A stretch of DNA of 64,000 nucleotides from Henriciella sp. AS95 (lineage in GTDB: Bacteria > Pseudomonadota > Alphaproteobacteria > Caulobacterales > Hyphomonadaceae), in contig NZ_JBBMQM010000001.1 in NCBI RefSeq assembly GCF_038900055.1, forward strand, positions 1,612,001 to 1,676,000, given 5' to 3'. Both the position numbers and the translations under genes were made by a program. This document shows positions 9,442 to 19,512 of the stretch, in pieces. Each line of letters opens with the position of its first letter. Positions within the stretch are counted from its first letter, which is position 1. The notes beneath the pieces are model-generated. The model was not told the origin of the DNA and searched no databases. It worked only from the letters and a program-made list of their open reading frames with translations.

Positions 9442-10614
9442 ATGATCCCGAACACATATCCCACACTGAACTTCGATCTCGGCGAAACCGCCGACATGAT
9501 CCGCGATACGGTGCAAAGTTTTGCCGCCGATCAAATCGCGCCACTCGCCGCAGAAATCGACCGTACGGACGTTTTTCCACGCCAGCTGCTGCCCAAGATG
9601 GGCGAGCTGGGCCTGCTCGGCATCACCGTTGAGGAAGAATGGGGCGGAACCGGCCTCGGCTATCTCGAACATGTCGTCGCGATGGAGGAAATCTCGCGCG
9701 CATCGGCATCTGTCGGCCTCTCCTATGGCGCGCACTCGAACCTTTGCGTGAACCAGCTTCGTCGCTGGGGCAATGATGACCAGAAGAAGCGTTATCTCGA
9801 GAAGCTCGTCACCGGCGAGCATTTGGGATCACTGGCCATGTCGGAAAGCGGGGCCGGCTCTGATGTCGTGTCCATGAAGCTCAAGGCCGAGAAGAAAGGT
9901 GATCGCTATGTGCTCAACGGCACCAAGATGTGGATCACGAACGCGCCGGATGCCGACACGCTGATCGTCTACGCCAAGACGGAACCCGACAAGAAGTCGC
10001 GCGGCATCACGGCCTTCATCATCGAGCGTGACATGAAAGGCTTCTCGGTTGCCCAGAAGCTCGACAAGCTCGGCATGCGCGGGTCCGAAACCGGCGAACT
10101 GGTCTTCGAAGACTGCGAAGTGCCGGAAGAGAATGTGATGGGGCCGCTGAATGGCGGCGTCGAAATCCTGATGAGCGGGCTCGACTATGAGCGCGTCGTG
10201 CTCTCAGCCGGGCCGACTGGCATCATGCAGGCCTGCATGGACGTGGTCCTTCCCTATATCCACGACCGCAAACAGTTCGGCCAGTCCATTGGCGAGTTTC
10301 AGCTGGTCCAGGGCAAAATCGCAGACATGTATGTCCAGATGAATGCCGCCAAGGCTTACGTCTACACGGTCGCCAAAGCCTGCGACCGCGGCGAGACGGC
10401 CCGCAAGGATGCCGCCGGTGCGATCCTTTACTCCGCCGAAACAGCGACCAAGCTCGCGCTCGACGCGATCCAGCTGCTCGGCGGTAATGGCTATATCAAT
10501 GAGTATCCAACCGGACGTTTGCTGCGCGATGCGAAGCTCTACGAGATCGGTGCAGGGACGTCGGAAATCCGCCGTTGGCTGATCGGCCGGGAACTGTTTG
10601 GAGAAACCGCCTAG
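9442..10614 (+). CDS. liuA: Isovaleryl-CoA dehydrogenase
   Basis: This FAD-dependent acyl-CoA dehydrogenase oxidises isovaleryl-CoA to 3-methylcrotonyl-CoA in leucine breakdown and passes electrons to ETF. The protein has the full three-domain fold of 390 residues, including [17 protein letters not shown] and the C-terminal LLGGNGY and GAGTSEI motifs. The active-site glutamate lies in SGLDYERV, the position specific to isovaleryl-CoA dehydrogenases rather than the C-terminal position used by short- and medium-chain enzymes. The other leucine-pathway genes follow at 17274, 20595 and 22702 on the same strand. The stop codon overlaps the end of the convergent histidine kinase gene by 4 bp. Confidence 0.93.
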   Translation: MIPNTYPTLNFDLGETADMIRDTVQSFAADQIAPLAAEIDRTDVFPRQLLPKMGELGLLGITVEEEWGGTGLGYLEHVVAMEEISRASASVGLSYGAHSNLCVNQLRRWGNDDQKKRYLEKLVTGEHLGSLAMSESGAGSDVVSMKLKAEKKGDRYVLNGTKMWITNAPDADTLIVYAKTEPDKKSRGITAFIIERDMKGFSVAQKLDKLGMRGSETGELVFEDCEVPEENVMGPLNGGVEILMSGLDYERVVLSAGPTGIMQACMDVVLPYIHDRKQFGQSIGEFQLVQGKIADMYVQMNAAKAYVYTVAKACDRGETARKDAAGAILYSAETATKLALDAIQLLGGNGYINEYPTGRLLRDAKLYEIGAGTSEIRRWLIGRELFGETA

Positions 10615-12557
10615 CCGACGTGTTGCAATCGGTCAGCCGGTTCGCTCAGAACCTGGCTGACAATGGTGGACAGTTCGCGCTCGTCGACCGGCTTGCTGAC
10701 ATAAGCATCAAAGCCCTGTGCCAGAAATTTCTGTTTGTCGCCTGCCATGCCATCGGCCGTCAGGGCGATGACGGGAACGTGCTGGTTGATGCCGGAAGAC
10801 TCCCGCAGCATCTTGAAGGCCCGGCTCCCGTCGAGCGTCGGCATATGAATATCCATGAGCACCACGTCGACGTGCTCTAGCGCAAGCGTATTGAGCGCGT
10901 CCTCTCCGTCGATGGCCTCACTCACATCGAGATCCAGCTGTTCGAGAAAACAGCGAGCAACCCTTCGATTGATCATATTGTCGTCCACCACCAGCGCCTT
11001 CCGGCCCTTTATGGAGAAGCGAGACGATTTTTCTTCCCCGGTTTTGCTGTGAATATGTGTCACCGGGACGTACGCGTTCTCGTCAGACGTTACTTTCAGG
11101 GTGAACACCGACCCCTCTTCAAGTCGACTCACCACGCTGAGGTCTCCGCCCATCAGGCGCGCCAGTTTGCGCGTGATCGCCAGGCCGAGGCCGGTGCCGC
11201 CAAATCGGCGGGTCGTCGATCCGTCTTCTTGCTCAAAGGTCTCGAAGATTCGTTCAAGGCTATCAGGAGCGATGCCGCAGCCCGTGTCGCGCACGTGTAC
11301 CGTAACTTCATGGCGCCCCTGGCTTGTGTGACGGCTCGTCGCCACAATCTGGATTTCGCCTTCGGCTGTGAACTTGATGGCGTTGGCGACGAGATTGCTG
11401 ATGCATTGACGCACGCGCACCGGGTCAAGCTGAAGCGAGGCAGGCACTTCGGGCGAAACGAACGCCGATAGCCTGATGCCTTTCTCTGCCGCCATTGGCT
11501 GGTAGAGGCGCTCGATATTGCTGATCTTGTGACGAAGGTCTGTCGCGACTGGCGACACCTCGATCTTGTCGGCTTCGATCTTGGACAGGTCGAGAATATC
11601 GTTGAGCAGCGACATCAGTGTCTGGCCAGACTCAAGAATGATCTCGACTTGCTCTTTCTGGCTGTCGGTCAGTCTTTCATTGTTGAGCGTCTGCGCCATG
11701 CCCAGCACACCGTTAAGCGGCGTCCTGATTTCATGGCTCATATTGGCGAGGAACTCCGATTTCAGGCGCGTGGCCTGCTCGGCAGCCAGAAGCGCGTTCT
11801 TGAGTTCATGCGCCTTGCGCCGGTCCTCGCGGACATCTTCAAAGTGGGCAACGAAAATCTGTTCGCCAGTTGTCGGCAGAAAGCCGTTTTCTAGCGCCAC
11901 GGACACCATGATTTCCGATCCATCCTTGGCGAGGATGTTATCATCGGTGGTGTAGTGAAACTCCTCACCCTTCGCGAGCAGGGCGCGTACCTCTGCAACG
12001 ATCCGCTCATCGCGCAGGCCGCCCAGACAAAAGACGCTCTTACCCATCAGGTCTTCGCGCTCATATCCGCCGAGTTCCAGCATGGCGTCATTCACGTAAA
12101 GAACTTTGCCATCCTTGTCGGTGATGATGAGTCCGTAGGCGGTATTATCGCATGCGATCTGCATCAGCGTGGCCTGTTCGAGGGCCTTGTCGCGTTCGCG
12201 CGCAATCTCGGTGATTTCGTGCGAACAGCAAAGCACACCACCCTCGGTCGGCGTAACGGTTGTTTTCAGGACCTTTTTGAGAAGCGATGCGGCGCGACCT
12301 TCCTGGGTGACCATGCTCGTGGCTTCACCGGTGTCCAGCGTTTTGCGGATACACCGGATCATCTCTGAATCTCGGTAGCCGGGGTCGAATTCAAAAACTT
12401 TCATGCCGACAATGCTTCCGCCGTCGGGAAGTATTGAGGCGTTCATCAGCGCGTTTGCTGCCGTCCACTCATAGTCGACAATCTCGCCATTGTCGCCGCG
12501 AACCGCCGCGACTTCGCAAACGACAAGCGGAAGTTTGTCGAAAAGGTCTGAGTGCAT
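10611..12557 (-). CDS. Soluble hybrid sensor histidine kinase/response regulator
   Basis: This 648-residue hybrid kinase has no membrane helix and should act in the cytosol. It has a PAS-like domain at about 5-120, a clearer PAS domain at about 125-250 (with a [19 protein letters not shown] core), HisKA with the phosphorylatable His in [10 protein letters not shown] near 275, an ATPase domain with the N, G1 (DTGCGIA) and G2 (GGTGLGL) boxes, and a C-terminal receiver domain with the phosphoacceptor Asp in VVLMDIHMP. No separate response regulator or phosphotransfer protein is adjacent. The upstream region contains a near-consensus CtrA box (12604-12618), hinting at cell-cycle control. The ligand sensed is unknown. 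Confidence 0.9.
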   Translation of the reverse strand: MHSDLFDKLPLVVCEVAAVRGDNGEIVDYEWTAANALMNASILPDGGSIVGMKVFEFDPGYRDSEMIRCIRKTLDTGEATSMVTQEGRAASLLKKVLKTTVTPTEGGVLCCSHEITEIARERDKALEQATLMQIACDNTAYGLIITDKDGKVLYVNDAMLELGGYEREDLMGKSVFCLGGLRDERIVAEVRALLAKGEEFHYTTDDNILAKDGSEIMVSVALENGFLPTTGEQIFVAHFEDVREDRRKAHELKNALLAAEQATRLKSEFLANMSHEIRTPLNGVLGMAQTLNNERLTDSQKEQVEIILESGQTLMSLLNDILDLSKIEADKIEVSPVATDLRHKISNIERLYQPMAAEKGIRLSAFVSPEVPASLQLDPVRVRQCISNLVANAIKFTAEGEIQIVATSRHTSQGRHEVTVHVRDTGCGIAPDSLERIFETFEQEDGSTTRRFGGTGLGLAITRKLARLMGGDLSVVSRLEEGSVFTLKVTSDENAYVPVTHIHSKTGEEKSSRFSIKGRKALVVDDNMINRRVARCFLEQLDLDVSEAIDGEDALNTLALEHVDVVLMDIHMPTLDGSRAFKMLRESSGINQHVPVIALTADGMAGDKQKFLAQGFDAYVSKPVDERELSTIVSQVLSEPADRLQHVG

Positions 12558-12603
12558 CCGACCGCCCCTCTGATAAGCCCAATGTCTGATTGCAGTGATT
12601 GTG

Positions 12604-12618
12604 TTAATACCGTGTTAT
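12604..12618. promoter_or_regulatory. Near-consensus CtrA box
   Basis: TTAA-N7-TTAT matches seven of eight bases of the TTAA-N7-TTAA site bound by the cell-cycle regulator CtrA in Caulobacterales. It lies between the divergent histidine kinase (start 12557) and MmcQ/YjbR-like gene (start 12664), so it could affect either. This is a pattern match only. Confidence 0.3.
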
Positions 12619-12663
12619 CCAAGATACAGGTGATGAGGCTGAACCCGTTGATGCTGAAACACG

Positions 12664-13029
12664 ATGACGCTGATTGAGTACAATGAATCCTGCGCTTCGA
12701 AGGCCCATACGACGCATGTCGTTCAATGGGGCGGTGCTCATGTCTGGAAGGTCGGCGGGAAGGTCTTTGCCATCGCCCACGAAAATCCGGATGCCGGCGA
12801 TTTTCGCGTGAGCTTCAAAGTGTCTGGTCTGGCCTTTGATATCCTGAAGGAGCAGCCTGGTTGTCAGGGGGCGCCGCACCTTGCTTCACGCGGGATGAAG
12901 TGGATCCAGCGCTACTCGGCTGAAACCATGGATGACGAGGCTCTGAAGGACTATCTGGCAGAAAGCTACCGACTGGTCTCTCTGGGGCTCACCAAAAAGC
13001 TCCAGCGTGAACTGGGGCTCAACCAGTAA
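12664..13029 (+). CDS. MmcQ/YjbR family protein
   Basis: This 121-residue protein has the compact MmcQ/YjbR fold (CyaY-like): an N-terminal helix with a small acidic motif, a central sheet with VWKVGGKVFAI, and the C-terminal LxxSYRLVSLGLTKK helix. The family is often described as DNA-binding, but its cellular role is not settled. No strong ribosome binding site is visible before ATG 12664. It sits alone between a kinase and a permease on the other strand; the 3' end is 6 bp from the convergent permease stop. Confidence 0.85.
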   Translation: MTLIEYNESCASKAHTTHVVQWGGAHVWKVGGKVFAIAHENPDAGDFRVSFKVSGLAFDILKEQPGCQGAPHLASRGMKWIQRYSAETMDDEALKDYLAESYRLVSLGLTKKLQRELGLNQ

Positions 13030-13034
13030 GACGA

Positions 13035-14321
13035 TCAGGTGAGCCGCTTGAGGATCATCGGTCGAACGAAATAGGCCGCAATCGCGTAGACGATCACTAC
13101 GGACAGGCTGATGGGCGCATTCGATGCCAGTCGCCAGACAAGAAGTCCGCCCAGCACCGCGCCAATAATCAGTCCCGTCAGAGGCACGAGCCAGACAGAC
13201 TTGATGGTGCGAAGGCAGATGTAGTTCACCGTCAGGAACGTCGCCAGGAAGACAAGGCTGGCCGCCTCCACCAGCTGAGACAATGAGCCTGTCACTGCGA
13301 GTGTCGTGGCAAGTACCCCAAAACCGACAATCGCCGCATAAGGCGTTCCACTTTCATTGGTTTTCGAGAACCAGCTTGGCAGTTCGCCATCTTCGGCCAC
13401 GCGCTTGGCCAGTTTTGCCGATGAGAACAGGGTGGAATTGATAGCCGCAGAGGTGGCGAAAGCAGCGGCAACCGTCAGCACGATCAGGCCGAGCGGCCCC
13501 CATGCATCCTTCGCGGCGACGGCCAGGGATACGTCCTTGCTGGCAATCGTCTTGTCGGCCCCCATCAACATGGTCGCGCCAAGAGCGACGATAATATAGA
13601 TGAGGACCACCGCGATCGCCGAGCCAACGAGCAACGGTACGAAGCGTGTCTTGGCGTGCTTGATCTCTTCATATTCATAAGTCAGCAGCTGAAAGCCCTC
13701 ATAGGACACAAAAATGGCTGCCGCGCCGATCAGGCTGGCTGAGATCGGCTTTGATTCGATGCCGGCCGTGAGTTGCGATGGCTCCCAGTTCACAAGACCG
13801 GAAACGCCGAGGGCAACGAGCGCGACAAGATTGACGATGACAATAACAATTTCGACCTTGGTCATCTTTCCCAGGCCAAGCAGGTTCAACCCCGTCAATC
13901 CCACCATGGCGGCAACAGCCAGCCCGCGCATCATCAGGCCACCGCCGCCGAAAGCATGGGAGACATACTGGCCAAATGCATAGGCGTAGAGTGCGATGGT
14001 CAGCACGTACCCTGCGAGCAAGAGCCAGGACAGCGTTCCGGCAAGGCCTTCCCGGTCCATCTCTTCAAGAAATTCGAAGGCACCGCCAGACCGGCCAGCA
14101 TGAACGGACAGTCGAGAATAACTGTGGGCGGAGGTGACGGCCACAATGCCGGCGATTGCGAAAGCGAGCCAAGCCCATTGCGCGGATGCCTGCACCACGA
14201 CACCCAGCGCCACATAGATACCGCCGCCGACCATGCCGCCCGTGGCCAGCGCAATGACAGAGAACGCGCCGAGCTTAGGCGAGCTATCAGTTGAGGATTT
14301 GTCAGCCATCAGTTTTCCCAT
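13035..14321 (-). CDS. APC-family amino acid permease
   Basis: This inner-membrane secondary transporter has about 12 hydrophobic helices in 428 residues. The first helix carries the APC signature (ALATGGMVGGGIY, unwound Gly-rich substrate-binding segment), and a second conserved stretch is FVSYEGFQLLTYEYEEIK. The substrate is probably an amino acid or a polyamine but cannot be read from sequence. A second in-frame ATG at 14309 is equally possible as the start. It is divergent from the aldo/keto reductase gene with about 100 bp between them. Confidence 0.87.
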   Translation of the reverse strand: MGKLMADKSSTDSSPKLGAFSVIALATGGMVGGGIYVALGVVVQASAQWAWLAFAIAGIVAVTSAHSYSRLSVHAGRSGGAFEFLEEMDREGLAGTLSWLLLAGYVLTIALYAYAFGQYVSHAFGGGGLMMRGLAVAAMVGLTGLNLLGLGKMTKVEIVIVIVNLVALVALGVSGLVNWEPSQLTAGIESKPISASLIGAAAIFVSYEGFQLLTYEYEEIKHAKTRFVPLLVGSAIAVVLIYIIVALGATMLMGADKTIASKDVSLAVAAKDAWGPLGLIVLTVAAAFATSAAINSTLFSSAKLAKRVAEDGELPSWFSKTNESGTPYAAIVGFGVLATTLAVTGSLSQLVEAASLVFLATFLTVNYICLRTIKSVWLVPLTGLIIGAVLGGLLVWRLASNAPISLSVVIVYAIAAYFVRPMILKRLT

Positions 14322-14423
14322 CCAGATATGCGCACTGTACTCACCAAGACGTTACCGGAACTTGTCTGCAATGCCTCCCGTTCTTTTAGGAAGACAAACA
14401 AAAAATGATGACAGGAGATTTGC

Positions 14424-15257
14424 ATGACGCTGACGACGCAACATTTCGGCACTGAGATACCAACCATCGGATTCGGTACCTGGAAACTCAAGGAAGAGAC
14501 AGCGCAGATGTGTGTCTCGAAAGCGATTGAGGCAGGCTACCGCATGATCGATACCGCGCAAGCCTATGAAAATGAGACATATGTCGGGCGCGGCATTTCC
14601 GACGCACAGCTGCCGCGCGAAGACCTCTGGGTCACCACGAAAGTCTGGATGTCTGAGTTCAATGACGGCGACCTGCAGAAATCGGTCGAGAGAAGCGTTG
14701 AAAAGCTTGGCACTGACTATTGTGATCTCATCCTTCTGCACTGGCCAAACGACGATGTACCGCTGGAAGAGACGCTGGGCGCGCTTAACGAGGTCCGCGA
14801 CAAGGGGCTTACCGGGAATATCGGCGTCTCCAACTTTACGAGCAAACAGCTTGGCCAGGCGGTAAAGCTGTCCAGGGCGCCGATCCTGACCAATCAGGTC
14901 GAGTACCATCCGTTCATCAATCAAACGCCAGTTCTGGAGGCCGCGCACGCGCTCGGGATGTCGGTGACGGCCTACTCACCGCTGGCGCAGGGCAAGGTAT
15001 TCGACAGTCCCGTCATCCAGGAGATCGGCGACAAATATGGCAAGTCACCTGCGCAGGTCGCTATGCGCTGGCTCACGCAGCAGCCTGGCGTGATTGCGAT
15101 CCCGCGCTCATCTTCGCCAGAGCACATTGCTTCGAACAATGACGTCCTGGATTTTGAGCTCACGGCTCAGGAAATGGGCCGCATCACTGCGCTCAACGCC
15201 AATGAGACACGGTTGATCAATCCGAGCTGGGCGCCCGATTGGGACAAGGCTGCCTGA
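14424..15257 (+). CDS. Aldo/keto reductase (2,5-diketogluconate reductase-like)
   Basis: This cytosolic NADPH-dependent reductase of the AKR superfamily (TIM barrel, 277 residues) contains the whole catalytic tetrad: Asp and Tyr in MIDTAQAYENE, Lys in TTKVW and His in LLHWP. The C-terminal cofactor segment AIPRSSSPEHI is present. It is closest in style to the DkgA/DkgB group that reduces methylglyoxal and other small aldehydes, but the real substrate is open. AGGAG stands seven bases before ATG 14424. It is followed by a rho-independent terminator. Confidence 0.88.
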   Translation: MTLTTQHFGTEIPTIGFGTWKLKEETAQMCVSKAIEAGYRMIDTAQAYENETYVGRGISDAQLPREDLWVTTKVWMSEFNDGDLQKSVERSVEKLGTDYCDLILLHWPNDDVPLEETLGALNEVRDKGLTGNIGVSNFTSKQLGQAVKLSRAPILTNQVEYHPFINQTPVLEAAHALGMSVTAYSPLAQGKVFDSPVIQEIGDKYGKSPAQVAMRWLTQQPGVIAIPRSSSPEHIASNNDVLDFELTAQEMGRITALNANETRLINPSWAPDWDKAA

Positions 15258-15281
15258 GATAGAGTCCAGGAGACCAGGGAA

Positions 15282-15306
15282 GGCGGGCCGTTGGCTCGCC
15301 TTTTTT
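15282..15306 (+). terminator. Rho-independent terminator of the aldo/keto reductase gene
   Basis: An eight-pair GC-rich stem (GGCGGGCC with GGCTCGCC, one G-U pair, three-base loop) is followed directly by six T residues. It sits between two convergent genes; the opposite strand has only a short weak T stretch. Confidence 0.85.
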
Positions 15307-17137
15307 ATACCGGCTCCATCTCGACGCTGGGCACAGAGTTGGCCGGACCGAAACAGAAATCATGCAGATTGCCGGACTGGATCGCTGTGCGTGCTGCGGT
15401 GTAGCCGGCTTCAACAGCCTCTTCATAGGCTTCCCAGTCGCGCAGTTCGATGTCGCGAAGGTCCGGCAGGACCAGCATGTCCACGAGTTCCCGGCCGGCA
15501 ATCGGATTGACGCTAATCGTGGCAGACCGCATCAGCAGCCCGGCAATCGGCGGTGCGGCCGAAAATCCGTTTTTCCAGACCCAGGTAAGGAAGCCCGGCG
15601 GATTGATGAAGTCGTCCGCCTTGAGGCCCTCAGGCGCGCGCGCGACGTCTGATCCCACGACGATGCCGCGGTGTAGCTCCCGCATGACATCGGTCGGGAA
15701 ATTGTTGAGCACCGCGCCATCCACGAGAACCTCGCCATCATCGACCACCGGCGGAAGAATGCCGGGAAGCGATATTGTCGCTCTCAGCGCCTTGCGCAGC
15801 AGCCCCCGGCGATGAATGCGGTAGGTGCCATCCGTCAGATTGGTGGACACAGCGAAGAACGGGATTTCAAGATCACTGATCTCGGCCTCGCCAAAGTGCT
15901 CGTGAAGGCGGTTGTTCACGCGCTTGCCGCGGACCATCCCGACCACAGGCAAATTATAGTCTCCCAAGGGATTGGTCTCGACAAAGGCCTTGCGAATGCG
16001 CCGGTCGATCTCCTCATCATCCCAACCCATCGCGACGCAACCGGCGACGACGGCCCCCATTGAGGCGCCCCCGATAAAATCAATCGGAACGTCGGCTTCC
16101 CGGAAGGCGCGGACGACCCCGATATGTGCGTAGGCGCGGGCTCCGCCGCCAGACAGGACCAGCCCGACCGAGCGGCCAGCCATGATGCGGGCGAGGCGGT
16201 CGCAGGCGGCCTTGTCCATGCCCTGCCAATGAAAGACCCGTGCAGCGCCCGCTGCATCAAGCCATTCAGCAGGGCGCGAGGCGGTCCGCTCGGAGCCGTG
16301 ATGCAACAACAGCACATCGATCAGCTGGAGGGAGCGCGCCGGCGAATTGTCGGGCGGCATCAATGGGATCGAAGGCCGGGCATCGGCGCGGCCGACAACC
16401 CAGATCCGGTCGGCCTGACGAACGGACAGACGGTACCAGGCCGAATCGCCGACCGATGAAATCAGGATCACCACATCATTATTGGCTTCCAGCTCGTCGA
16501 AATAGCGGGTGGGCTTTTCGTCGCCTTCGTCTTCCTCGACGATGTGGGATTTGACGCCTAACTGATCGAGAGACGCTTTCAGGGCGCGGGCGCGCAAGCC
16601 GAGATCGATGGTTGGAGACGACGCCACCAGGGCGAACACTTTCGGGGCGTTTCGCCGGTTGGGTTTTCGTCCCTCGCGCAAACGCGTCAGCATCAGCCTG
16701 ATCATGGAGGTCAGGATTTCAGGTTCGGCTTTTACGATCTTGTTGAAGCCAGCGCGTGAGATCTCGAGGATTTCGGTATCGCGCAGGGCATAGACCGAAC
16801 TCGTATGGGGGGCATTGTCAGGGACGCCATCGCCATCTTCGTCGATCGCGCCCTCGAACAGGGCCATCTCGCCAACGGGCTCGCCCGCGCGGATGTGGCC
16901 GATAAAGTCGCTGCGCCCATCCGGTGTCGTGCGGAAAGCACCAAGCGAGCCGGACAGAACAAAATAGATCGAGCTGGAGATGTCCCCGGTCTTGAACAAT
17001 TCCCAGCCGGCGGGCAGCGAAAACCAGCGCGCTTCCTTCCCGGCCGCTTTCAGGGCGCGCTTTGGAACGTCGCCTAGAAATGGGATGGATTTCAGGGCAG
17101 GGGAAATATCAAGACTCATGTCTCCGAATGTGTTCAT
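15305..17137 (-). CDS. Patatin-like phospholipase with cNMP-type domain (NTE family)
   Basis: This is a neuropathy-target-esterase-type protein. An N-terminal cyclic-nucleotide-binding fold spans about 10-135, a middle region about 150-290, and a patatin lipase domain about 310-520. The oxyanion motif (LVLSGGGARAYAHIGV), the nucleophile Ser in GASMG and the Asp of the dyad in VDGAVLNN are all present, so it should be an active lysophospholipase or esterase. In the cNMP domain the phosphate-binding cassette is broken by an inserted DEDGDGVPDN calcium-type loop, and the expected Arg is not seen (PHTSS instead of PRSA), so nucleotide binding is doubtful. In-frame ATGs at 17209, 17137 and 17119 are all possible; none has a strong ribosome binding site. 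Confidence 0.87.
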   Translation of the reverse strand: MNTFGDMSLDISPALKSIPFLGDVPKRALKAAGKEARWFSLPAGWELFKTGDISSSIYFVLSGSLGAFRTTPDGRSDFIGHIRAGEPVGEMALFEGAIDEDGDGVPDNAPHTSSVYALRDTEILEISRAGFNKIVKAEPEILTSMIRLMLTRLREGRKPNRRNAPKVFALVASSPTIDLGLRARALKASLDQLGVKSHIVEEDEGDEKPTRYFDELEANNDVVILISSVGDSAWYRLSVRQADRIWVVGRADARPSIPLMPPDNSPARSLQLIDVLLLHHGSERTASRPAEWLDAAGAARVFHWQGMDKAACDRLARIMAGRSVGLVLSGGGARAYAHIGVVRAFREADVPIDFIGGASMGAVVAGCVAMGWDDEEIDRRIRKAFVETNPLGDYNLPVVGMVRGKRVNNRLHEHFGEAEISDLEIPFFAVSTNLTDGTYRIHRRGLLRKALRATISLPGILPPVVDDGEVLVDGAVLNNFPTDVMRELHRGIVVGSDVARAPEGLKADDFINPPGFLTWVWKNGFSAAPPIAGLLMRSATISVNPIAGRELVDMLVLPDLRDIELRDWEAYEEAVEAGYTAARTAIQSGNLHDFCFGPANSVPSVEMEPV

Positions 17138-17273
17138 CCCGGAGCCATCTGAAAAGGGCTTTTTCGTTTTTGTGAGCGATCGTGCTGTTATGGGTTTGAA
17201 CAAGCTCATGGTTCAGGATGACATTCCCTCAATGCGGCGATAGTTCTGCAAGAAACAGTCCAAGGGAGGGCAC

Positions 17274-18881
17274 ATGCCCGTACTGAAATCCAAGCTCGAC
17301 GTGGCCAGCGCGAAATTTTCTTCCAACCGGCAGGCGATGGAACAGCTGATTGAAGACCTTCGCGAGAAAACGGCGGCTGCGGCTCAAGGTGGATCGGAGC
17401 GCGCGCGCAAACGCCATACCGAGCGCGGAAAGCTGCTCCCAAGGGAGCGGGTTGAGCGCTTGCTTGACCCCGGCACGCCCTTCCTGGAAATCGGCGCGCT
17501 GGCGGCCAATGGTATGTATGACGATGAAGCGCCCGGCGCCGGGATCATTACAGGCGTCGGCCGGGTCGAAGGCCGCGAATGCATGATCGTCTGCAATGAT
17601 GCGACGGTGAAGGGAGGCGCCTATTTCCCGATGACGGTGAAGAAGCATCTGCGCGCGCAGGAAATCGCGATGCAGAACCATTTGCCGTGCATCTATCTGG
17701 TCGATAGCGGCGGCGCGAACCTGCCGCATCAGTCGGAAGTCTTCCCGGACCGCGAGCATTTTGGGCGCATATTCTACAATCAGGCCCAGATGAGCGCGAT
17801 GGGAATTCCCCAGATCGCATCCGTCATGGGCTCTTGTACGGCAGGCGGGGCCTATGTGCCGGCGATGTCGGACGAGACCATCATTGTGCGCAAACAGGGC
17901 ACGATCTTTCTTGGCGGCCCGCCCCTGGTGAAGGCCGCGACAGGCGAGGAGATTTCCGCCGAAGATTTGGGCGGCGCCGATGTGCATGCGCGCAAGTCCG
18001 GCGTGGCCGATCATTATGCGGCCAGCGATGATCACGCGCTCGCCATTGTGCGTTCCATCGTTCGTACGCTGCACCAACCAAAACCTGAGACGGTCGGCCT
18101 CAGCGAACCGGCCGAGCCGCTCTACAGCCCGCAGGAGATGCATGGCCTCGTGCCGCAGGATGTGCGTGAGCCTTATGACGCCCGCGAGGTCATCGCCCGA
18201 ACCGTCGATGGGTCAGAGTTTCATGAGTTCAAACAGCTCTACGGCGAAACGCTCGTCTGTGGATTTGCCCGCATCTATGGCATGCCGGTCGCGATCCTAG
18301 CCAATAATGGCATCCTGTTCTCCGAAAGCGCCCAGAAGGCGGCGCACTTTATCGAGCTTGCCGACCAGCGCCGCACGCCGCTTGTTTTCCTGCAGAACAT
18401 CACCGGCTTCATGGTCGGCTCGAAGTATGAGTCGGGCGGGATCGCCAAGGATGGCGCGAAGATGGTGACGGCAGTGGCGACGGCGTCGGTGCCAAAGCTC
18501 ACTGTCGTGACCGGTGGCAGCTTCGGCGCCGGCAATTATGGCATGTGCGGACGCGCTTACAGCCCACGCTTCCTCTTCATGTGGCCAAACTCCCGCATCT
18601 CGGTCATGGGCGGTGAACAGGCCGCCTCGGTGCTGGCGACCGTCAAGCGCGATGGCATGGAACGCCGGGGCGAAGACTGGAGCGCCAGCGAAGAGGAAGA
18701 CTTCAAAGCGCCGATCCGCGATCTCTATGAGCGCGAAGGCAGCCCATATTTTTCAACCGCTCGCCTCTGGGATGATGGCATTATCGACCCGGCAGACACA
18801 CGCCGCGTGCTTGGTCTTGCCCTCTCGGCAAGCCTTAATGCGCCGCTCGGCGAACGCGGATTTGGCGTCTTCCGGATGTGA
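17274..18881 (+). CDS. liuB: 3-methylcrotonyl-CoA carboxylase, carboxyltransferase subunit
   Basis: This is the beta subunit that transfers the carboxyl group from biotin to 3-methylcrotonyl-CoA. It is 535 residues long with two crotonase-type halves. Typical MCC-beta features are the N-terminal [15 protein letters not shown], the [11 protein letters not shown] stretch, the oxyanion Gly-Ser segment [16 protein letters not shown], and the second half with [11 protein letters not shown] and [11 protein letters not shown]. The biotin subunit partner is at 22702, separated by four other genes. GGGAGG lies five bases before ATG 17274. In most bacteria the liu genes are contiguous; here they are dispersed over 15 kb in the same orientation. 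Confidence 0.94.
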   Translation: MPVLKSKLDVASAKFSSNRQAMEQLIEDLREKTAAAAQGGSERARKRHTERGKLLPRERVERLLDPGTPFLEIGALAANGMYDDEAPGAGIITGVGRVEGRECMIVCNDATVKGGAYFPMTVKKHLRAQEIAMQNHLPCIYLVDSGGANLPHQSEVFPDREHFGRIFYNQAQMSAMGIPQIASVMGSCTAGGAYVPAMSDETIIVRKQGTIFLGGPPLVKAATGEEISAEDLGGADVHARKSGVADHYAASDDHALAIVRSIVRTLHQPKPETVGLSEPAEPLYSPQEMHGLVPQDVREPYDAREVIARTVDGSEFHEFKQLYGETLVCGFARIYGMPVAILANNGILFSESAQKAAHFIELADQRRTPLVFLQNITGFMVGSKYESGGIAKDGAKMVTAVATASVPKLTVVTGGSFGAGNYGMCGRAYSPRFLFMWPNSRISVMGGEQAASVLATVKRDGMERRGEDWSASEEEDFKAPIRDLYEREGSPYFSTARLWDDGIIDPADTRRVLGLALSASLNAPLGERGFGVFRM

Positions 18882-19067
18882 TTGTGGCTTTCAAAGCCCA
18901 CATGCAGGAATTGTAATCACCTCCGCACGCCATTGAAAAACTACGGAAAAATTCTTGGTTTTTAGCGGGTTTACCATGCCTGACCGAAAGGTAACGCATC
19001 CTTCGAGCTATTCTGTGCGTCTATGGGCTGCGCCTCAGAACTAGGCGCGTAACACATGGAGTAACTC

Positions 19068-19385
19068 ATGAAACGCTTTGCATTTATTGCTGCCGCTGCT
19101 GCTACGGGTGCCTTTGCTGCCTCTGCCGGCGAGATGGTCGCATTCTCTGACATCGACACCAACGCCGATGGCCAGGTGACCGAAGCAGAGTTCACGGCGT
19201 ACAAAACCGCAGATGGCGAAGTGACGGAGGCAGAAGCCGCCGAGAAGTTCGCAAAAATCGATGCCGACTTTGACGGCGTCGTCACCGAAGCCGAAATGAC
19301 GGCGGCCATGGAAGCCTGGAAAGAAGAGAAGGCTGACATGGATGTGGATGTCGAGATCGATACTGAGCCTGACTCAGGATACTAG
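19068..19385 (+). CDS. Small exported EF-hand calcium-binding protein
   Basis: This is a 105-residue secreted protein. A signal peptide with an Ala-rich core ends at about ASA-GE (residue 20). Two canonical 12-residue EF-hand loops follow: DTNADGQVTEAE and DADFDGVVTEAE, each with acidic residues at positions 1, 3, 5 and 12 and Gly at 6. They are spaced by a shortened pseudo-loop (TADGEVTEAE). The C-terminal tail is very acidic. It probably buffers or senses Ca2+ in the periplasm. GGAG stands seven bases before the ATG and a strong terminator follows, so it is a single-gene transcript. Confidence 0.85.
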   Translation: MKRFAFIAAAAATGAFAASAGEMVAFSDIDTNADGQVTEAEFTAYKTADGEVTEAEAAEKFAKIDADFDGVVTEAEMTAAMEAWKEEKADMDVDVEIDTEPDSGY

Positions 19386-19424
19386 TCCTTCCCCCTGACG
19401 AACCCCCTCTTGCATTCACCCCAA

Positions 19425-19450
19425 GGGGCCTGCTTCGGCAGGCCTCTTTT
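19425..19450 (+). terminator. Rho-independent terminator of the EF-hand gene
   Basis: A nine-pair stem (GGGGCCTGC with GCAGGCCTC) carries a UUCG tetraloop and is followed by TTTT. This is a textbook stable terminator hairpin. Confidence 0.9.
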
Positions 19451-19512
19451 GCTTGTCATCACTCACAGGGCATGCGAACGCGGTAAAGAATGACTGAACC
19501 CGGAGCGGAACG

